Assembly (NCBI RefSeq): GCF_030867095.1
Contig: NC_081828.1
Coordinates: 51,747,434 to 51,811,433, forward strand
Length of the DNA: 64,000 bases
Direction of reading: 5' to 3'
DNA from: Alligator mississippiensis
Taxonomy: Eukaryota > Chordata > Crocodylia > Alligatoridae
Part shown: positions 12,601 through 27,600 of the stretch, one piece after another
How positions within the stretch are numbered: the first letter of the stretch is position 1
How the letters are laid out: each line of letters begins with the position of its first letter
Notes under the pieces: model-generated
Databases searched by the model: none
Told to the model about the DNA's origin: nothing
What the model saw: the letters and a program-made list of their open reading frames with translations, nothing else
Made by a program: the position numbers and the translations under genes

Positions 12601-15600
12601 TGGTGGAGGGACCGCAGACAAAACAGCCACTGCAGCTGATGACTGGCCATGCTACCGCCACTGGCAGTCTGATGGTCACTGCTTCCTCATGTGCCATTGC
12701 TGCTCATGGTGCAGATCTGCCCTGTTACACATCTGCAGTTTTGCATGTATTTCGTACAAGTTACGGTTACCTCAGTTGTTCAATCTTTTTTTTTTAAACG
12801 TTAATTAAAAATGCATAAATGTACTTGTATAAGAGAAGGGTAATCCATAAAAGGTAGGATTACTGGGGTCCACACTAAAAGCAAATTACCACTATTGCTC
12901 CTTTTGATACTTGTACTTTGATGCATAATAAAACTGAATTAACTGCTTAATGTTGCTAAAGATTTATGACTAGAGAATACTTCCATCTTTGTAATAAGCT
13001 AGTGATGACAACGATCTCATACTTTTAAATTAAGCTTTACAAGCAGGTACTTGTTTTTTCTTTCTTCTTTGATTAGTCTCCTTCCAAAAGCAGTACATCT
13101 CTGTCAAAACAGGATTCCAGCAAAGGAAGCCATAGAACTGGAGGGCAGTTGCGTTTACCTTTGAAATCCCATCAGGTGTCCCACAGTTGGTCTGATGAGT
13201 CTTTATCCATGACACAGTCAGGTAAGATTGTAGATACTGAGAGTGTATTTTCTTGTGCTTACATATATTTTTCAACACTGTTTAAGTAAGCCAATAAATT
13301 GACTCATAAATCCAGTTGTTAAGGTTGCCAAGACTTTCATGCAAGTTCTCCTACCTCCATGCAATTGATCAGTAAAGTTTATAAAGTTTAATGTTTTCTA
13401 AGCACAGATATCATTAATTTTTCTGGAAGCAACACAGAGCCCTAGAATCAGTTCTTAGAAGGTTAGTTTACACAAGTTCTCAGTGATATGAGAACTTAAG
13501 CTTATTTTTTCCTTCATTTTGCTTTTTAAAAAGCAGGCCTTACTAGGGGTTTTTGCGCTCATAGTCTTTCGCTCTTAATTATTTCCATCTAGAGATGTTT
13601 TATTGTTTAATGCTGCTTTTGCTGTAGGAAAGGCTACACACCCCTGCCTTGTGTTTATCTGTTCTGTAGTTTGAGGACTTCATTCTCTGAGTTGCACCAT
13701 TTGGCAACTTTCATCAATGCTGAATTCTTTTTTTTTTCTTGTTTTGTTTTCTTTAGGATGAATTTAGGGCATTGTCTTTAGGCTGAATTTTGTCAGAAAA
13801 TTTCAGTTAAAAGAGTTCCATCATTCCTGAGCACAAGACTAGAGAATAATATGTTAAAAAAATATTGAATTCTTGGCCCCCCACCTCGCAACTTTTTCTT
13901 TTTTTTGAGAATCTCTAAAGTCCCCACTCTTTGGAGCACGGATATTGAAATTCCACAGGAAAGTGGCATGTCATAATGAAAATTGCCCAAGTTTAACCAG
14001 TGTTAAAGCTATTGAAAATTTCCAGTTTCTAATAAGCATATAGAGACTTCAAAGTTTTTGATTCCAGCCTTGGGGCACTAAGGCTTTCCCCTGTATTTTC
14101 TACTCTAGAATGCAGACAAACGCTAGGTAGCACCAGAACCACCTGGGAGAAGGAACCTTGCTGCTTTATTCAGATGTATAAGACAAGAAGCAGACGAGGT
14201 GGTGGATGTGTTAGTGGTAAGGTGGGACAAGGAAGTCCCAAGTGGGAGGGGACCAGAGGTTTGACAGGAGGGAAATTGGGACTTAGTCTGGGATAAAGTA
14301 GAGACAGAAGACTGAGATGGGGAGTCCATTGCAGGAAAACTATAACTGGTGACACAATTGCTAGTAGGGAAGATTGTGAGAGAAGAACAGGATTGGCTGA
14401 ACTAGGGCACATGGACTAGGATAATCTGAGGCTTGGAAACTGGGACTGATGTAGTGAGGTGAATGGGATTACAAAAAGGACCAGAGCCAGGAAAGAGATA
14501 AGACTGGGACAAAGACAGGCTGGAAATGACTGAGCAGAAGGATCTGTACCCAGTATTTAAACTTCTCCTTCAGATATTAGAAAGGAACTCAGTATTCCTG
14601 AGACTTACTCTGTTGTCATCAAATATCTGTGAAATCTGATAGCAGTGTGAAAGCCCAGTTTGACACCCCAGGATCTGCCTTGCAGAAGCACTGAGCACTC
14701 ACAGCTGTATCTGAAGTCAACAGAAGCTGTGTTTTGACTGTATTACTTTTTAAAGCTACATGTTCTGAAAAATCAGATCCTACGTTTCTCAAATCAGATA
14801 CCCAGCCAGCTTGCAAAGGGAAGCTTGTGGTTTCCCACATTTTTCTCCTTTAAAGGAGAAACCCACGTTTTTCTGTGTTAACTGAAAAAAATCTGTGTTT
14901 TTAACTGTTTTTCTGCATTGAACAGAAAATTCAGATCCCAGCCCATCGCTAAAGCAGGGGTAATGATACCTCTTCATTTCACAAGGGTATTGTGAACATA
15001 AATCTGTTTAATATTAGTGAAGCACACAGCAACTATAATAATAAGGGTCAGAGAAAAGCACAGTAGTAAATTTAATAATTCTGTCTTCAGAGCAGGTTTG
15101 AAGAGTGTGTAGCAATCAGAATAAAATAAAACAGTGTATAGTGAATCCGAAAAACAAGCATATGTCACTAAAGGTGTAGCATAATGCAGACACAAGGTGG
15201 GGCAAAGAGGTTGTAGAGACGGCCTTTATTCTGGTATTCTCTAGCAATTAAGTGTTTGATTATGAGACCTTATGTTCTTTTAGCATAGGGGGTTGTTTTT
15301 GTGGGGGAGGTGGGAGGGGTCCTGTTTAATGTGTAAGCTCCTTTAAAAAAAGACAAGAAGTTTTTGGGACAACTTTTCTCTTTAGATTTTGTCCAAACGA
15401 ATTTATGATACATTCATGATGTAAATTTGTTCAGAGAAGCACAGCTTGATTTGGCTACTATTAGAAGCTGTTTACAATGCATCCTGCATAATTAAACAGA
15501 GAGGAGCTACGTTGTTGTTGCTTTCATTTTGTGAACTGAATACTGGCCATGTTCACAACAACATGCACCACTCCACTCCCCTCCCTCCCATATGTCATAT

Positions 15601-18600
15601 TGGTTAGAAGTAACTGGGAGTTGAAAGGCTTGACATTTTATTTTTAATTCTGTAATTTATTTGCTGTGTGGTTTGTTTTTTTGTTTGCTTGTTTGTTTTG
15701 GGAGGGCACAGTTTATTTAATTATCCTTATCCTCAAGTATGTTTCATTTGCCAAAGGGTATAAGAATACATTGAGATTCTCAGCTTAATGGTATGGCACA
15801 AGGACAATGATATATATTTTTAATGCTTGTTAAACTTACCTTCTGAAAATTAAAACAAAACAAACCCTCTGGTACAGGGACAGGAAATTATTTTGGGCAG
15901 AGGGCTGCTTACTGAGTTTTGGCAAGCCATTGAGGGCCGCGTGATAGGCAGCCCAGGGCAGATGAACATTAATTTTCTAAATTTTTTAGGAGCCCTGCAG
16001 GCCAGATAGAATGGCCTGGCGGGCCGCATCCAGTCTCCAGGCCACATTTTGCCTGCCCCTGCTCTAGTATGTATTGGCTATCTTAAGTGTTGCCTGTACA
16101 CAGAGCACACTCGTAACAAACATCTTTCATAGGTTTCATAGTTTCATAGGCATTAGGGCTGGAAGGGACCTCGGAAGATCATCGAGTCCAGCCCCCCGCC
16201 CAAAGGGCAGGACGTCAGCTGGGGTCATAAGATCCCAGCAAGATAAGCATCCAGTTTCATCTTGAAGGTGTTCAATGAAGGCGCTTGAACAACCTCCGGT
16301 GGCAGGCTGTTCCAGACCTTGGGGGCTCGGACAGTAAAGAAATCCTTCCTTATGTCCAGCCTGAAACGATCTTGTAGTAGTTTGTGACCATTCGTCCTCG
16401 TCATCCCTTGGGGCGCTCTGGTGAACAAACGTTCCCCTAGATACTGGTGGTCACCCCTGATAAACTTGTAGGTGGCCATCAGATCACCCCTGAGCCTGCG
16501 CTTTTCCAGGCTAAAGAGCCCCAGGGCTCTCAGCCTGTCTTCGTAGGGTCTGCTTCCCTGACCTCTGATCATGCGCGTGGCTCTTCTCTGGACTCTCTCA
16601 AGCTTCTCCACATCCTTTTTGAATTGTGGAGCCCAAAACTGGACGCAGTACTCTAGCTGCGGCCTCACTAAGGCCGAGTACAGGGGGAGAATGACGTCCC
16701 GGGATTTGCTTGAGAAGCATCTATGGATGCAAGCCAGCGTTTTGGTCGCTTTACTAGCCGCAGCATCGCATTGCAGGCTCATGTTCATCTTGTGGTCAAT
16801 GATGACCCCCAAGTCTCTTTCTTCCATAGTGCTAACCAACATAGCACTGCTGAGCCTATAAGGATGCTGCGGGTTTTTTTTCCCAAGGTGGAGAACCTTG
16901 CATTTATCGGCGTTGAACACCATCAGATTCTCATCCGCCCACTTGCTGAGCCTGTCCAGGTCAGCCTGGATCATCCGCTTGTCTTCTGGTGTGGATGCTT
17001 TGCCCCAAAGTTTGGTGTCATCGGCGAACTTGGCCAGTCCGCTTCTGACTCCAGTGTCCACATCATTAATGAAGATGTTGAACAGTATGGGTCCAAGGAC
17101 AGAGCCCTGGGGGACCCTACTGGTCACAGGACACCACGATGAGTGACTTCCATCAATTACTACCCTCTGGGTCCGACCCCGGAGCCAATTTTCCAGCCAG
17201 TGGATCGTGGGGGACCCAAGGCGACAATTGGCCAGTTTCTCCAAGAGACGATCATGGGACACCAGATCGAAGGCTTTTTTGAAGTCAAGATATATGTCAT
17301 CAATCTCATCTCCCTTGTCCAGGTGATAGGTCACCTGGTCGTAGAAGGAAATGAGATTGGTCAAGCAAGACCTACCCGCAACAAACCCGTGCTGGCTATC
17401 CCTTAAGATGTTGGCGTCGGCCAGTCCATTAAGGATGGCCTCCTTAATAAACTTTTCTAAGATCTTCCCTGGGATAGAAGTCAGGCTGATGGGCCTATAG
17501 TTAGCCGGATCCACTTTCCTCCCTTTCTTGAAGATAGGCACCACGTTGGCCTTCTTCCAGTCTTCGGGCACTACACCAGAGTGCCAAGAGTTTTCAAAGA
17601 TCCGCGCTAGAGGCTGGGCTATGATGCTCGCCAGCTCCTTGAGTACCCTGGGGTGAAGATTGTCAGGGCCGGCTGACTTGAAGGTATCCAGCTTCTCAAG
17701 ATGTTCCTTCACAAAGTCAGCATTAATGGAGGGCAGGGGATCACCCTCACCCGGACTTCCCGGCCCTGTAGCGGGCACGGGCGTCCCATGGGGCTGATGA
17801 AAGACCGACGCAAAGTACCTATTTAATAGGTTGGCTTTTTCCAGGGCGTCAGTTGTCAGTTGCCCCATCTGGTTCAGCAGGGGTCCAACGTTGCCCTTGC
17901 TTTTCCTCCGGCTCCCCACATATCTGAAAAAGGACTTTTTATTGTCCTTGATGCTCAAAGCTAGCTGGAGTTCAGTTGCAGCCTTGGCTTTCCTGGTCTG
18001 CTCCCTACAGGACCGGACCAGTGCAGAATAATCCTCCTTGGAGGTGACTCCCATCCTCCATCCTTTGTAGGCCTTTCTTTTTAGCCTCAGGAGGTCTGCC
18101 AGGTCCCTGGAGAGCCAGGGGGGCTTCTGTGCCCTCTTGCTGCCTTTCCTCCGAGATGGAATAGACTTAGTTTGTGCATTGAGGATCGCTCCCTTGAGGA
18201 GCAACCACTCTTCTTGAACTCCCCTCTCCCTGTGGTCACAGTCCCTTAGGGCCTCACTGACAAGCCTCCTGAGCTTGTCAAAGTCAGCTTTCCTGAAGTC
18301 AAGGACTTGCGTGTTGCTGACTGACTTGCCAGCTTTTCGGCGGATGGTGAAGGTGATCAGCTCGTGGTCGCTGTCACCCAGCTTCCCATTGATCACTAGG
18401 TCGCCGACTAGGTCCTCCCCAGTAGCCAGCACCAGGTCGAGCAGCGCTTTGCCTCTCGTTGGCCCATAGACTTCTTGAGTCAGGTAGAGGTCATCCACGC
18501 ACGAGAGGAAGCTCTGCGACCGCTCAGATTTTGCTGAGCGATCCTCCCATGAGATGTCTGGGTAATTGAAGTCACCCATGACAACCATGGTCCTGGAGCA

Positions 18601-21600
18601 AGCTGCCTCAGCCAGTTCCTGGGCAAACTCCTGGTCTAGCTCAGGACTTTGGGTGGGAGGTCTGTAATAGACTCCCACCGTTGTGTCCCCTGTGCCGTGT
18701 TCCCCACGGATTTTAACCCAGAGGGTCTCCAGCATCTTTGTTGCATGTCTTGTGTATTTTCATTTCTAAATGCATCAGGATTCTTGGATATTCAACCGTT
18801 TCTTCAGTGCCACATTCTAGTGTGTGAATTACAATGTTTAGTGATTCTGACATTCAAAGGATCCACAATATGACTAAGAGCATAACTGCCTTTTCCAAAT
18901 TGAATAAAATATGATGTGACACTTGTTTACTTCCATATGTATATGGAACTAAACCGTGTTTATTTTAATGAAATGAGCTTGTTAAAATTAATTTATTTTA
19001 CTAGTTTTTTACATGTAAAATGATTTGAGTCCTTTGACTGTTTATTTGTATCTTTTCGATAGCATTGCTGTGTTATTTACATTGTTGTTTGAAAGTTAAG
19101 TTTAAACTAACTTTTTCAGAAACTACATCTGACCAGAGTGACATTGAAGGCCGGATCAGGGCCCTAAAAGAAGAGCTACGGAAGAGGAAGTCTGTTGTCT
19201 ACCAATTGAAAAAGCAACAGAAGAAGAGACAGAAGGAAAGGCTGAAGGCCCAGGAGGCCAGTTTGATCAAACAACTAGAGGTTAGGAACCACTGGAAGAG
19301 GGGCTTTGTAACAAGTAACACTGTTAGCACTGTATAAATCAATATATTATAAGTAGTTGCTAGAGAAATAATTTCTCTTATACTATTCAAGTAGCATGCT
19401 TCTACTCATCCCCCTCTTATGAATCTTGTGGAGGCAGGGCCCACAAGCTGATTGAATTATTTTCAATAATGCAGCCATAGTCCATATAATAATAACAATA
19501 GGAAGGACAGTGCTCTTGAAGTTAAGGGACAACCCTTTAATTAAACTTCTGTGCTACCAGTTGTACAATTTTAATGAAAGTAATATATAGACTAAGGCTA
19601 TAAAAACAGTATTTGAGTTTGGCTTTAAGAGTAAATGCTCCAGCATGCACAATAAGAATTATCTATGCAGATAAGCTACTTGTTCAATATAGGCAGACAA
19701 GATTCTTTGGGTAAAATATGTGATATCTTTTATTAAGCCAACTAAATAGTTGAACAAATTCTTCTTTGCAAGCTTTCAGTTCAACATATACATCTGATAG
19801 CTTCTCTTTGGTGGATTAACTCTTTCCAGTAGATGTGGTTTATTAATCTTACTTTTTTCATATTCAGTCTTACGATGAGTTCATCAAGCAGACTGAAGCA
19901 GAGCTGAGCCAAGACTTGGACACATCACCCACAGCTAAACCTCAGATTAAAACTCCATCTTCAGCTACTGAAAAACCTAAAATCAAGCCACCTCCACTCC
20001 ATAGGTAACTTGGAACTCTTTGTAATTTATAGTGTCTTGAAGATATTTTTCAATTTTAACTATAGTTGTCATTTCAAAAATATATCAAGTTTGCAACAGA
20101 GAAAGCATTTGTCTGAAGATATTCTTGCACAAGTATGGAAGAAAAGAACAGTTTGTGTTTTCAGTCTGTTGATCAGCAGATATTGATTTACTTCTAGTAT
20201 CTGTATGCATTAGGAGAATAGATCTTTCTTACTGTACTAGGGGAACTTTTTATGGCTTATGAAGCTGACAAAAAAACCCTTTTGTGTGTGAACATTTTAT
20301 ACCATTTTCTTAGTGGAGGAGGGGAGATTATGAAGGTATCTCAAAAATGCAGTGCACACTAGAACAGGGAATATTGCGTGGAAGAAACATGAAGAATCTG
20401 ATTTTGTGGAACCCTAAAAAAAAAAAAAAAAAAAAGGCTGTCTTGAGGTGAAACAGTGCAGTAACTCACTACATCTCTTGGCATCTCTCCTTGTGTTTCT
20501 CCCTGTTCCACCAGCACTGTAGGTAGCAACCTACCAAATTCATGGCTGAAGTAGAGTGCACGGTGGCTCCTTTAATTTTGCATGCTCCCCTGTGTGCACC
20601 TCACCCCTTGCTTCTCTCCCTCACCTCGTTGCTGATTAGCGGAGGACCCTGCTGCTCCTTCCTGATCAGCAGGGATGCTAAAACTGTGGTTTTAAACGTG
20701 GCACCATTTTTGCCTCCTTGCCAGTCAGCAGCAAACAGCAGAGCTATCTGGGGCCCCTCAGCCAATCACTGGCAGGAGGCAAAAATGACGCTATATTTAA
20801 AACTGCAGCTTTTGTCTCCTCACTAGTCAGGAGCGAGCTGCAAGCAGGACTAATTGGTGGGGTGGGAGATAGTGGTGGGGGACCTGCTAAATGAAAGGAG
20901 CCCCAACGCACCCTACTTCTGCCATGAATTCGGTAGGTCCCTATTTTTTGTCATGTGATGGGATTTGTAGCATACTCATATAGGAGGGTTATGCTTTAAT
21001 TGTAGAGGGCAGTATTTTTTATGATTAACATTACAGAAAGACCCTCTCCGGCACCCATTCCAAATTCTCCCTCACTTTTTAAATTGCTTCCTATTTTCAG
21101 TTCATAATTACACATCGGGGTGGGGCATGTGATTCTCTAACCAACACTAACATTTTGAATAGCTATTCTAACGTTTTGAAAAAAGCTGTGGTTCACTGTA
21201 TTGACTTTTTGACCCTAGGCCTGAGGCGACAAAGAATTGGAAATCATCGACTGAATCAGAGCGATCCAAAGTATCTTTGGAATCCATTGCAGAACATGTT
21301 GGTATGTAAATGGAAAAGTAAATACTGTAGATGGAGAAGTCTTTATATTAATCTTGCAGAATTCTGTTATTTACTGGGGCCTTGTTACACTCCATGCTGT
21401 GAGTTGCACAAATATTGATTGGCTTAGTGCTAGCTTGGAGTTTGGAGCAGTTGCATCTTCAACTTGAGCAGCACATCTGTGGGGAGTGGCCACACCTTAA
21501 TGGAACAGGAGCTGGGTTGTATGGATCAAGAGAGAATCCTGCCCTGGAGTGGCATAACTTTGAGCCACATGAGTGCTTTAAGTCACTTTAAGGTGTTAGT

Positions 21601-24600
21601 GTGGATCCTCCAGGGAGGTTAAGAGTTCCAACTATCAAGAATTACTATGTAACAAGGCCCCGTGTTTTGAAAAAAACCCTGTTTATCATTAATTCTTTGT
21701 TGTCCACATCAGAGTAGAGGAGATTAACAGAGAGTATGGATAGCTCAAATGAGTATGGATCATATTTCAAGTTGTTTTTGTTTGTTTTTTTACACTTACA
21801 TCCATTTTTACTTTAATAATGGTTTCAAGAACAAAGCTTTTACCTTAGGATATTCCTTCCCTGAATTAGAAAATGTTGCACTTGGATCCCTTCTTTTAAA
21901 GGACTTGATTATAGTAAAAAAAATTAAAATGTTATTAAAGAAAAGTGATATATTTTAGAAGATTGCTCTTTAACTAAGCAGACATAGTAGCCGGTTGTCA
22001 TTTTCTTCTTACTGTATTATTACTATTACTATTAAGAGACATGAAAAGCAAAAATCTACTGAATAGGTATTTTTATTGCTTGGATCTGTGTGAAATAGCA
22101 AAAAAAAATCTAGCAGCTAGCTTTTATGTTGTGTTTCCTTATGTAAGAAAAAAATGGTCCTTAAAGGAACAAAAAACAATGTAAGGTCTGAAAATATTTA
22201 AAATCTTTTCTTAATGTATTTTCAGTTTTTTTACTATTAATCTTTAAAGATCTGTATACAGCTATAACTTTATTTGCCATTTTGATGTCCAGATAAAAAG
22301 CTAAGCTTTTGCTTTGTCTACCACATTCACATCCTATGATATTAAACTTATGCAAGGGAAAATGTTTGTTTGGAGGACCTAAGGATCTAGAACTGAGGGA
22401 ATGATGCCGATATTTACAAAATGGTCCAGTAACCTCTAAAATATTCAGAGGTATTGTTAATATTCTTTAGTATGGAATTTTTGGACTTAAAGTCTATGTA
22501 ATGGTTACAGTATTCCGACAATTGACACAGGCATTTTTAGTCTTAACTTACTTTGATAGAGATAGAAGGTAGTAAAAGATCAAGCTTGAATACATTAATG
22601 CTGCAATGCTTTTTTTTCAAGATGCTGTACCATCAAATACTGAGCGATCTGTGTCCATGCACAGCAAGAGATTCATTGAAACAGAAATTCATACAGAAGA
22701 GCCTTCCCAAACCCTGTCTCCAGTCTTAAAGTCACCAAGGAAATCCAGAGCAGAATCTGGTGATTCTTTGGATAGTGTGTCCTCCTCATCTTTTTTCAAA
22801 GACATAGGAGAGTATTGTAGACTATCTCAGGTGTTACAGAGTAGGTCAGAAAATGCATCTGTTAATGACATTGTGTCGAGTCACAGATCTAAGTTACCAG
22901 AAGAAATGGAGTACGTAAAACCAGGAGAATTTGAAGTTGAAGGTGCTAATATTAAACATTCAGAATGCTCTGATGCCATCTTAACACTTGAGAGAGAGCA
23001 GGAGAATTCACTAGAAGTCTTCCCAAAAAAAGACCCCTGCACTGAGATTGAGCAATCTCAGAAAGAACTATTTGGCTTTGCATTTGAAAATATTCAAAGT
23101 AGAGAAGAAATCTCAGAACAGAAACAGATAAACAAAGATGAAGTTGTGAGTGACCGAAGTATTGATACAGGAAAGTCTTCTTACAAGCTGAGCAAACTGA
23201 TAGAAGAAAAAGACTTTACAGAACAAATATTTGGTCAGAAAGGGTTGTCATACTCTGAAGATTTTGAGGGAGTCTCCCACAGAAAAGAAAAATCAATTGA
23301 AGATGCCTCTGCTGAGTGTTACAAAGATGACTTTGAGATATCTGTGCTATCCCCCAGAAAAGACTCTCAGTCACTTAGATTGAAATCACTTCATGCAAAA
23401 ACTTCCAGAAGTGGGTCTACCAGTCTTGAAAGTGATGATGAAATCAGTGAATATCTCAGTGACAAGTCTCTTTCTGTCTCAGGCAGCATACATTCAGAGA
23501 GATTATTAGAACTTAAGTCACCAACAGAGCTCATAAAAGATAAAGAACGCAGTGATGTAACGAGAGAACCAGGTCCCATTGACTCATCACCTTGGGCCTC
23601 AGTTTCCATCGTGGAAGAAGCAGATGGCCTCCTAAATTTCCATATTGGAGACAGGGTACTTGTGAGTAGTGTCCAGCCTGGAACACTGAAGTTCAAAGGT
23701 CTGACCAGGTTTGCTAAAGGCATCTGGGCTGGTGTGGAACTGGATAAGCCTGAAGGAAATAACAATGGAACTTACGATGGTATTAAATATTTTGATTGCA
23801 AGGAAAAGCATGGTATTTTTGCCCCTCCTCATAAGATATCTCATATTTCAGAAAGTTTTGATACCTACGTAGATACAAATGAAGACTTGTTTTTTGATGA
23901 TAAATTGAATCAGCACCACAAAACAGAGCCAAAAAACAAAGGAAGTTCCAAACCTGGCAAGTATGAAGAGCAGGAAAGAGATGCAACAGAAAAGTATTCT
24001 CAAGATAAAGCCCCAACAGGCATATCTGCTCAAGAAGGGCCAGCTGGGGAAAGAGATAATGAAGACTCCAGTCCTGAAGCAAAACATGTGAAGGAGATTT
24101 CTGCAGCTGTTGAATCACTTGCCCAAGAGCAGTCTGTGATAGACTGTCTCAAATACTCTATAAAAGATGACATTGTTCCTGGCACCATAGAAAAGATTTC
24201 TGCTGTTCTCTTAGAAGACACATCAGATAATCTGTTGTCAGAAAAACTGGAAAAGCAACGGATCTTAGGGGAGGAGTGTATTGAAAAGTTAGATCATCTC
24301 TCTTCTAGAGTTTTGGAGAAACTTGCTACTCCACTTATGGACTTATTGACAAAAGAAAAGAGCCAGTTAGAAGCACAACTTAAATTGCCACTTCGAGAAG
24401 AAGAAAAGTCAGAAGATCAACTAGAAAAGGTCAGCTTGCTGACAGATGTTCTCCTTAAGGACTTTCTTAAAGATGCTGTTAAACAATTTCAACAAATCAA
24501 GAGGGTCAGGAATGAGAAAATTCAACTTAGCAATCGAGAGCTTTGTGATGGCCAAGAGGAATTGTCACCCAGAACACCAACCCAACATGTGGAGGAACAA

Positions 24601-27600
24601 GGAGAGAGTAGCTTGCAGGACTTTTTCTTAAATTCTAAATTGGAAGATGAAAGAGAGGAAGTTTCTTCTCCAGATATGTGTCCCAGACCAGTGAGTATAC
24701 ATCTTGCATTGATTTGGGGAAGTAACAGTTTGTTTATTTGATTTGTTGAGTTTGAAGAACAGTGTGTGTCAACGTTTTTATGTAGATCTTCTCCCTTCAC
24801 TTCCCCTTCTAACTTCCTCCTTCCTGCATCACAAGTCCTCCACTAATACTGCATGTCCCACCTTCTGGTACATGCTGGACATATCTACAGGTGTGTTTTT
24901 AATGTGCAGTAACCTATTTTACTGCGCATTAATGCATCATGTAAAAAACTATGCTAATACATTAATATGCAGTAAAAATAGGCTACTGCACATTACACAT
25001 CACTAAAAAAGCATGCATTTTTGTTACTGCGCATTAGGGCAGCCTAATGTTCATTTATTTAGCAACTCACGTTAGAGGTACTGAATTTAATGTGCATTAG
25101 CAAAAGTGCATTAATGAACGTGTTGATGCACCCACTCAAACATTTTGGTGGATTTACAAAGGTATATGAAAGATCTTCTCATGTCGCATGCAAAAATGAA
25201 AAGCATTCTGTTTAGAGAGAAGCCTATTCATATACTTGTTTATTGTATTTATCTCTTCCCTTTATTGCTTTCTAATTTAAATTTGACCAAAAGAGACTTT
25301 TTTGCCAAAGAGTAAATTTGCTTCTGCTTACTCTCCATATTAAGTAATCATCCTCTGACATTACAGTTAGTTGCTTTAGAGATCATTATGGTGTCAAACT
25401 GATCAAGATGCTGAGTAACAGCTCAGCAATAAATGACGTTTTGTATCCAGTGGATGGCTATGGCATGAACAGAAGTTCAGGTTTTTTCATAGCCACCCTG
25501 AAGGGTAAGAATGTAAGACTCGGCTTTTCTGTTGAAGTTCCAAGGAAACCTGACCACTGTAGTGGTGGTCTCTTGCTGTCCTGTGAAGCACCAGGTCACC
25601 TCCCATACGCCACCAAAACAGCCATCAGATAGTAATGGCTTTTAGGCTGTTGATTTCAGTTATATGCTTACTGATTATAAGTCAAGTGAAAAATTCCATA
25701 CCCCATTACCAAACTATTGAGCCACCCACCCCATCTTAAACTGTTTGATTTCAGAGCAGAATGAGCATCAGGAATGGATCATTTATTTTTAAAAATACTT
25801 CTATCTAGTCTAAAGTCTTCAGTAACTTCTCAGAAGCATTGAAGAACGAATGGTAAAAGCACAGGTATATAAATAGAATGAATATTCTCCTATTGTTTTT
25901 TAGTTTTGAATAAATTCATATAATCTGCCAGTTATATTACAAGTATATTTAAATATCTATCTGGATTTGAATTCAGAGCAGACAATAGTTTATGATACTG
26001 CTTTTGCTAGTAACTTTAATTTGGTTTTTATCACAGGAAAGCCCAGTGTTTGGTGCCAGTGGGCAGAAAGAGCTTGCCAAGCGGTTAGCAGAACTGGAGC
26101 TGAGCCGAGAGTTCTTGAGTGCTTTAGGAGATGATCAAGACTGGTTTGATGAAGACTTTGGTTTAAGCTCCCACAAGGTTCAGCAGAAGCAAGCTGAAGA
26201 ACCAGCAGTGCTGCCCAAGACGGAGCCACAAAAAGTGCCAGCAAAGCCATGTGAGGAACCTTTGGCTGTCCCTCATACTGCAGTGGAAGTGGAAGGCATG
26301 GTACATGAAGCAGCTGAGGAGTTGTGGAAGTTGAAAGAGTTGGGTCACGATCTTCAGAGTATCAGCCTTCCTGTAGACCTTGGGAATACCATCCAGGAGC
26401 AGGACATGGAGACCATTAGCAAACAGGTCTATAAAAAGGTACAAGCCTGTGGAACTTTGATCTCATCCCATGGCTAGTTTGCCTTTAGCAGCTAATGGTT
26501 TTTAAATGTTTACTTTTTATTTGTCCAGGCAGTATTTGATTTAACAAGAGAAATTTTTGGGGAAATCTTTGCTGAGGATCCTAATCTCAATCAACCCATT
26601 TGGATGAAACCATACAGGATCACTTCTTCATACTTCCGGCGGGTAAAAGATCCTAATGACCTTGATGAGATCAAGGTAAGAAAAAGGTTGCCACAAAATA
26701 CTCTGTAAGGGTGGATAAGCATTACCTTGGGCTTTAATAGGTGTAGCTAGTGATTCACAAAGAGATCTCAAGTGTGGTCCTAGTTGATAAAGGATTATGG
26801 AAAAATGTAGAGGTGCACTGATAGATCAGTCCGTATTGGATCAGCACCAATAAAAGAAAAACTGGCATTATTGGCAATTGGCTTTTTTTTGGCCAGTGTA
26901 GCCAACAGTGTCACTAATTAAATGCCATGTGCATGCACGCAGGTGCCGTGCACATGGCCAGGAATGTAGCGGGGCAGCTTGGAGAGCTTGTCTGGCCAGT
27001 AAGTCCTGGGGGGGGAAGGGGTGTTGCGGCAGGCATTTTAAGGCCCCTACAGTGAGGAAGAGAATGGGGCTGGGGCAGGAGCAGGCGATGCCCAGCTGGG
27101 ACAGGGCATGGGACAGAGCTGTGGGCGGCTTGTCCAGGTGTGGGGAGGGGGGACAGCTCCCCACTGCTATGCACACTCTGAGGGGCATGGGGGGCATGTG
27201 CCCCCCAGATTTCACCTGGCCCCAGGCCTGCAGCAGGCAGCCCATCCTCACCCCACACACAAATCTGGGGGCCACATGCCCCCCATGCTTCCCCTGGAGT
27301 GCACGCAGCAGCAGGGAGCAACACCCCACCTCTCCCTACCTCCCTCGCGCTCCCAGTGTCCCCAAGACAAGTTTCCCAGTTCTCTGTCCTACACCCCATC
27401 CTGGCTGGACAGTGCCTGCATCTGCCCCAGCCCCCTTCCTCCTTCACCGTGGAGACCTCAATCTGCCCCACCCCCCTACACACCTTCCCTCCCCCATGCC
27501 CCTTTCCCCCTACAGACATACCGGCCAGACATTGCTCTCCAAACTGCCAAGATGCACATCGGCAATCAGATCGGTATTGGCTGATATGGCTGGTTAATAA

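Larger units (their letters stand above)
13222..19119 (+). other. CEP350: CEP350 intron (5.9 kb)
   Basis: Carries a short hAT copy (15875-16061) and a long antisense CR1 (16125-18735). The stretch 13.3-15.8 kb, including a purine-rich part at 14.1-14.6 kb, shows nothing recognisable. Confidence 0.8.
20005..21218 (+). other. CEP350: CEP350 intron
   Basis: Contains a run of 20 A (20416-20435) and a TIR element at about 20524-20943. Nothing else was recognised. Confidence 0.75.
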
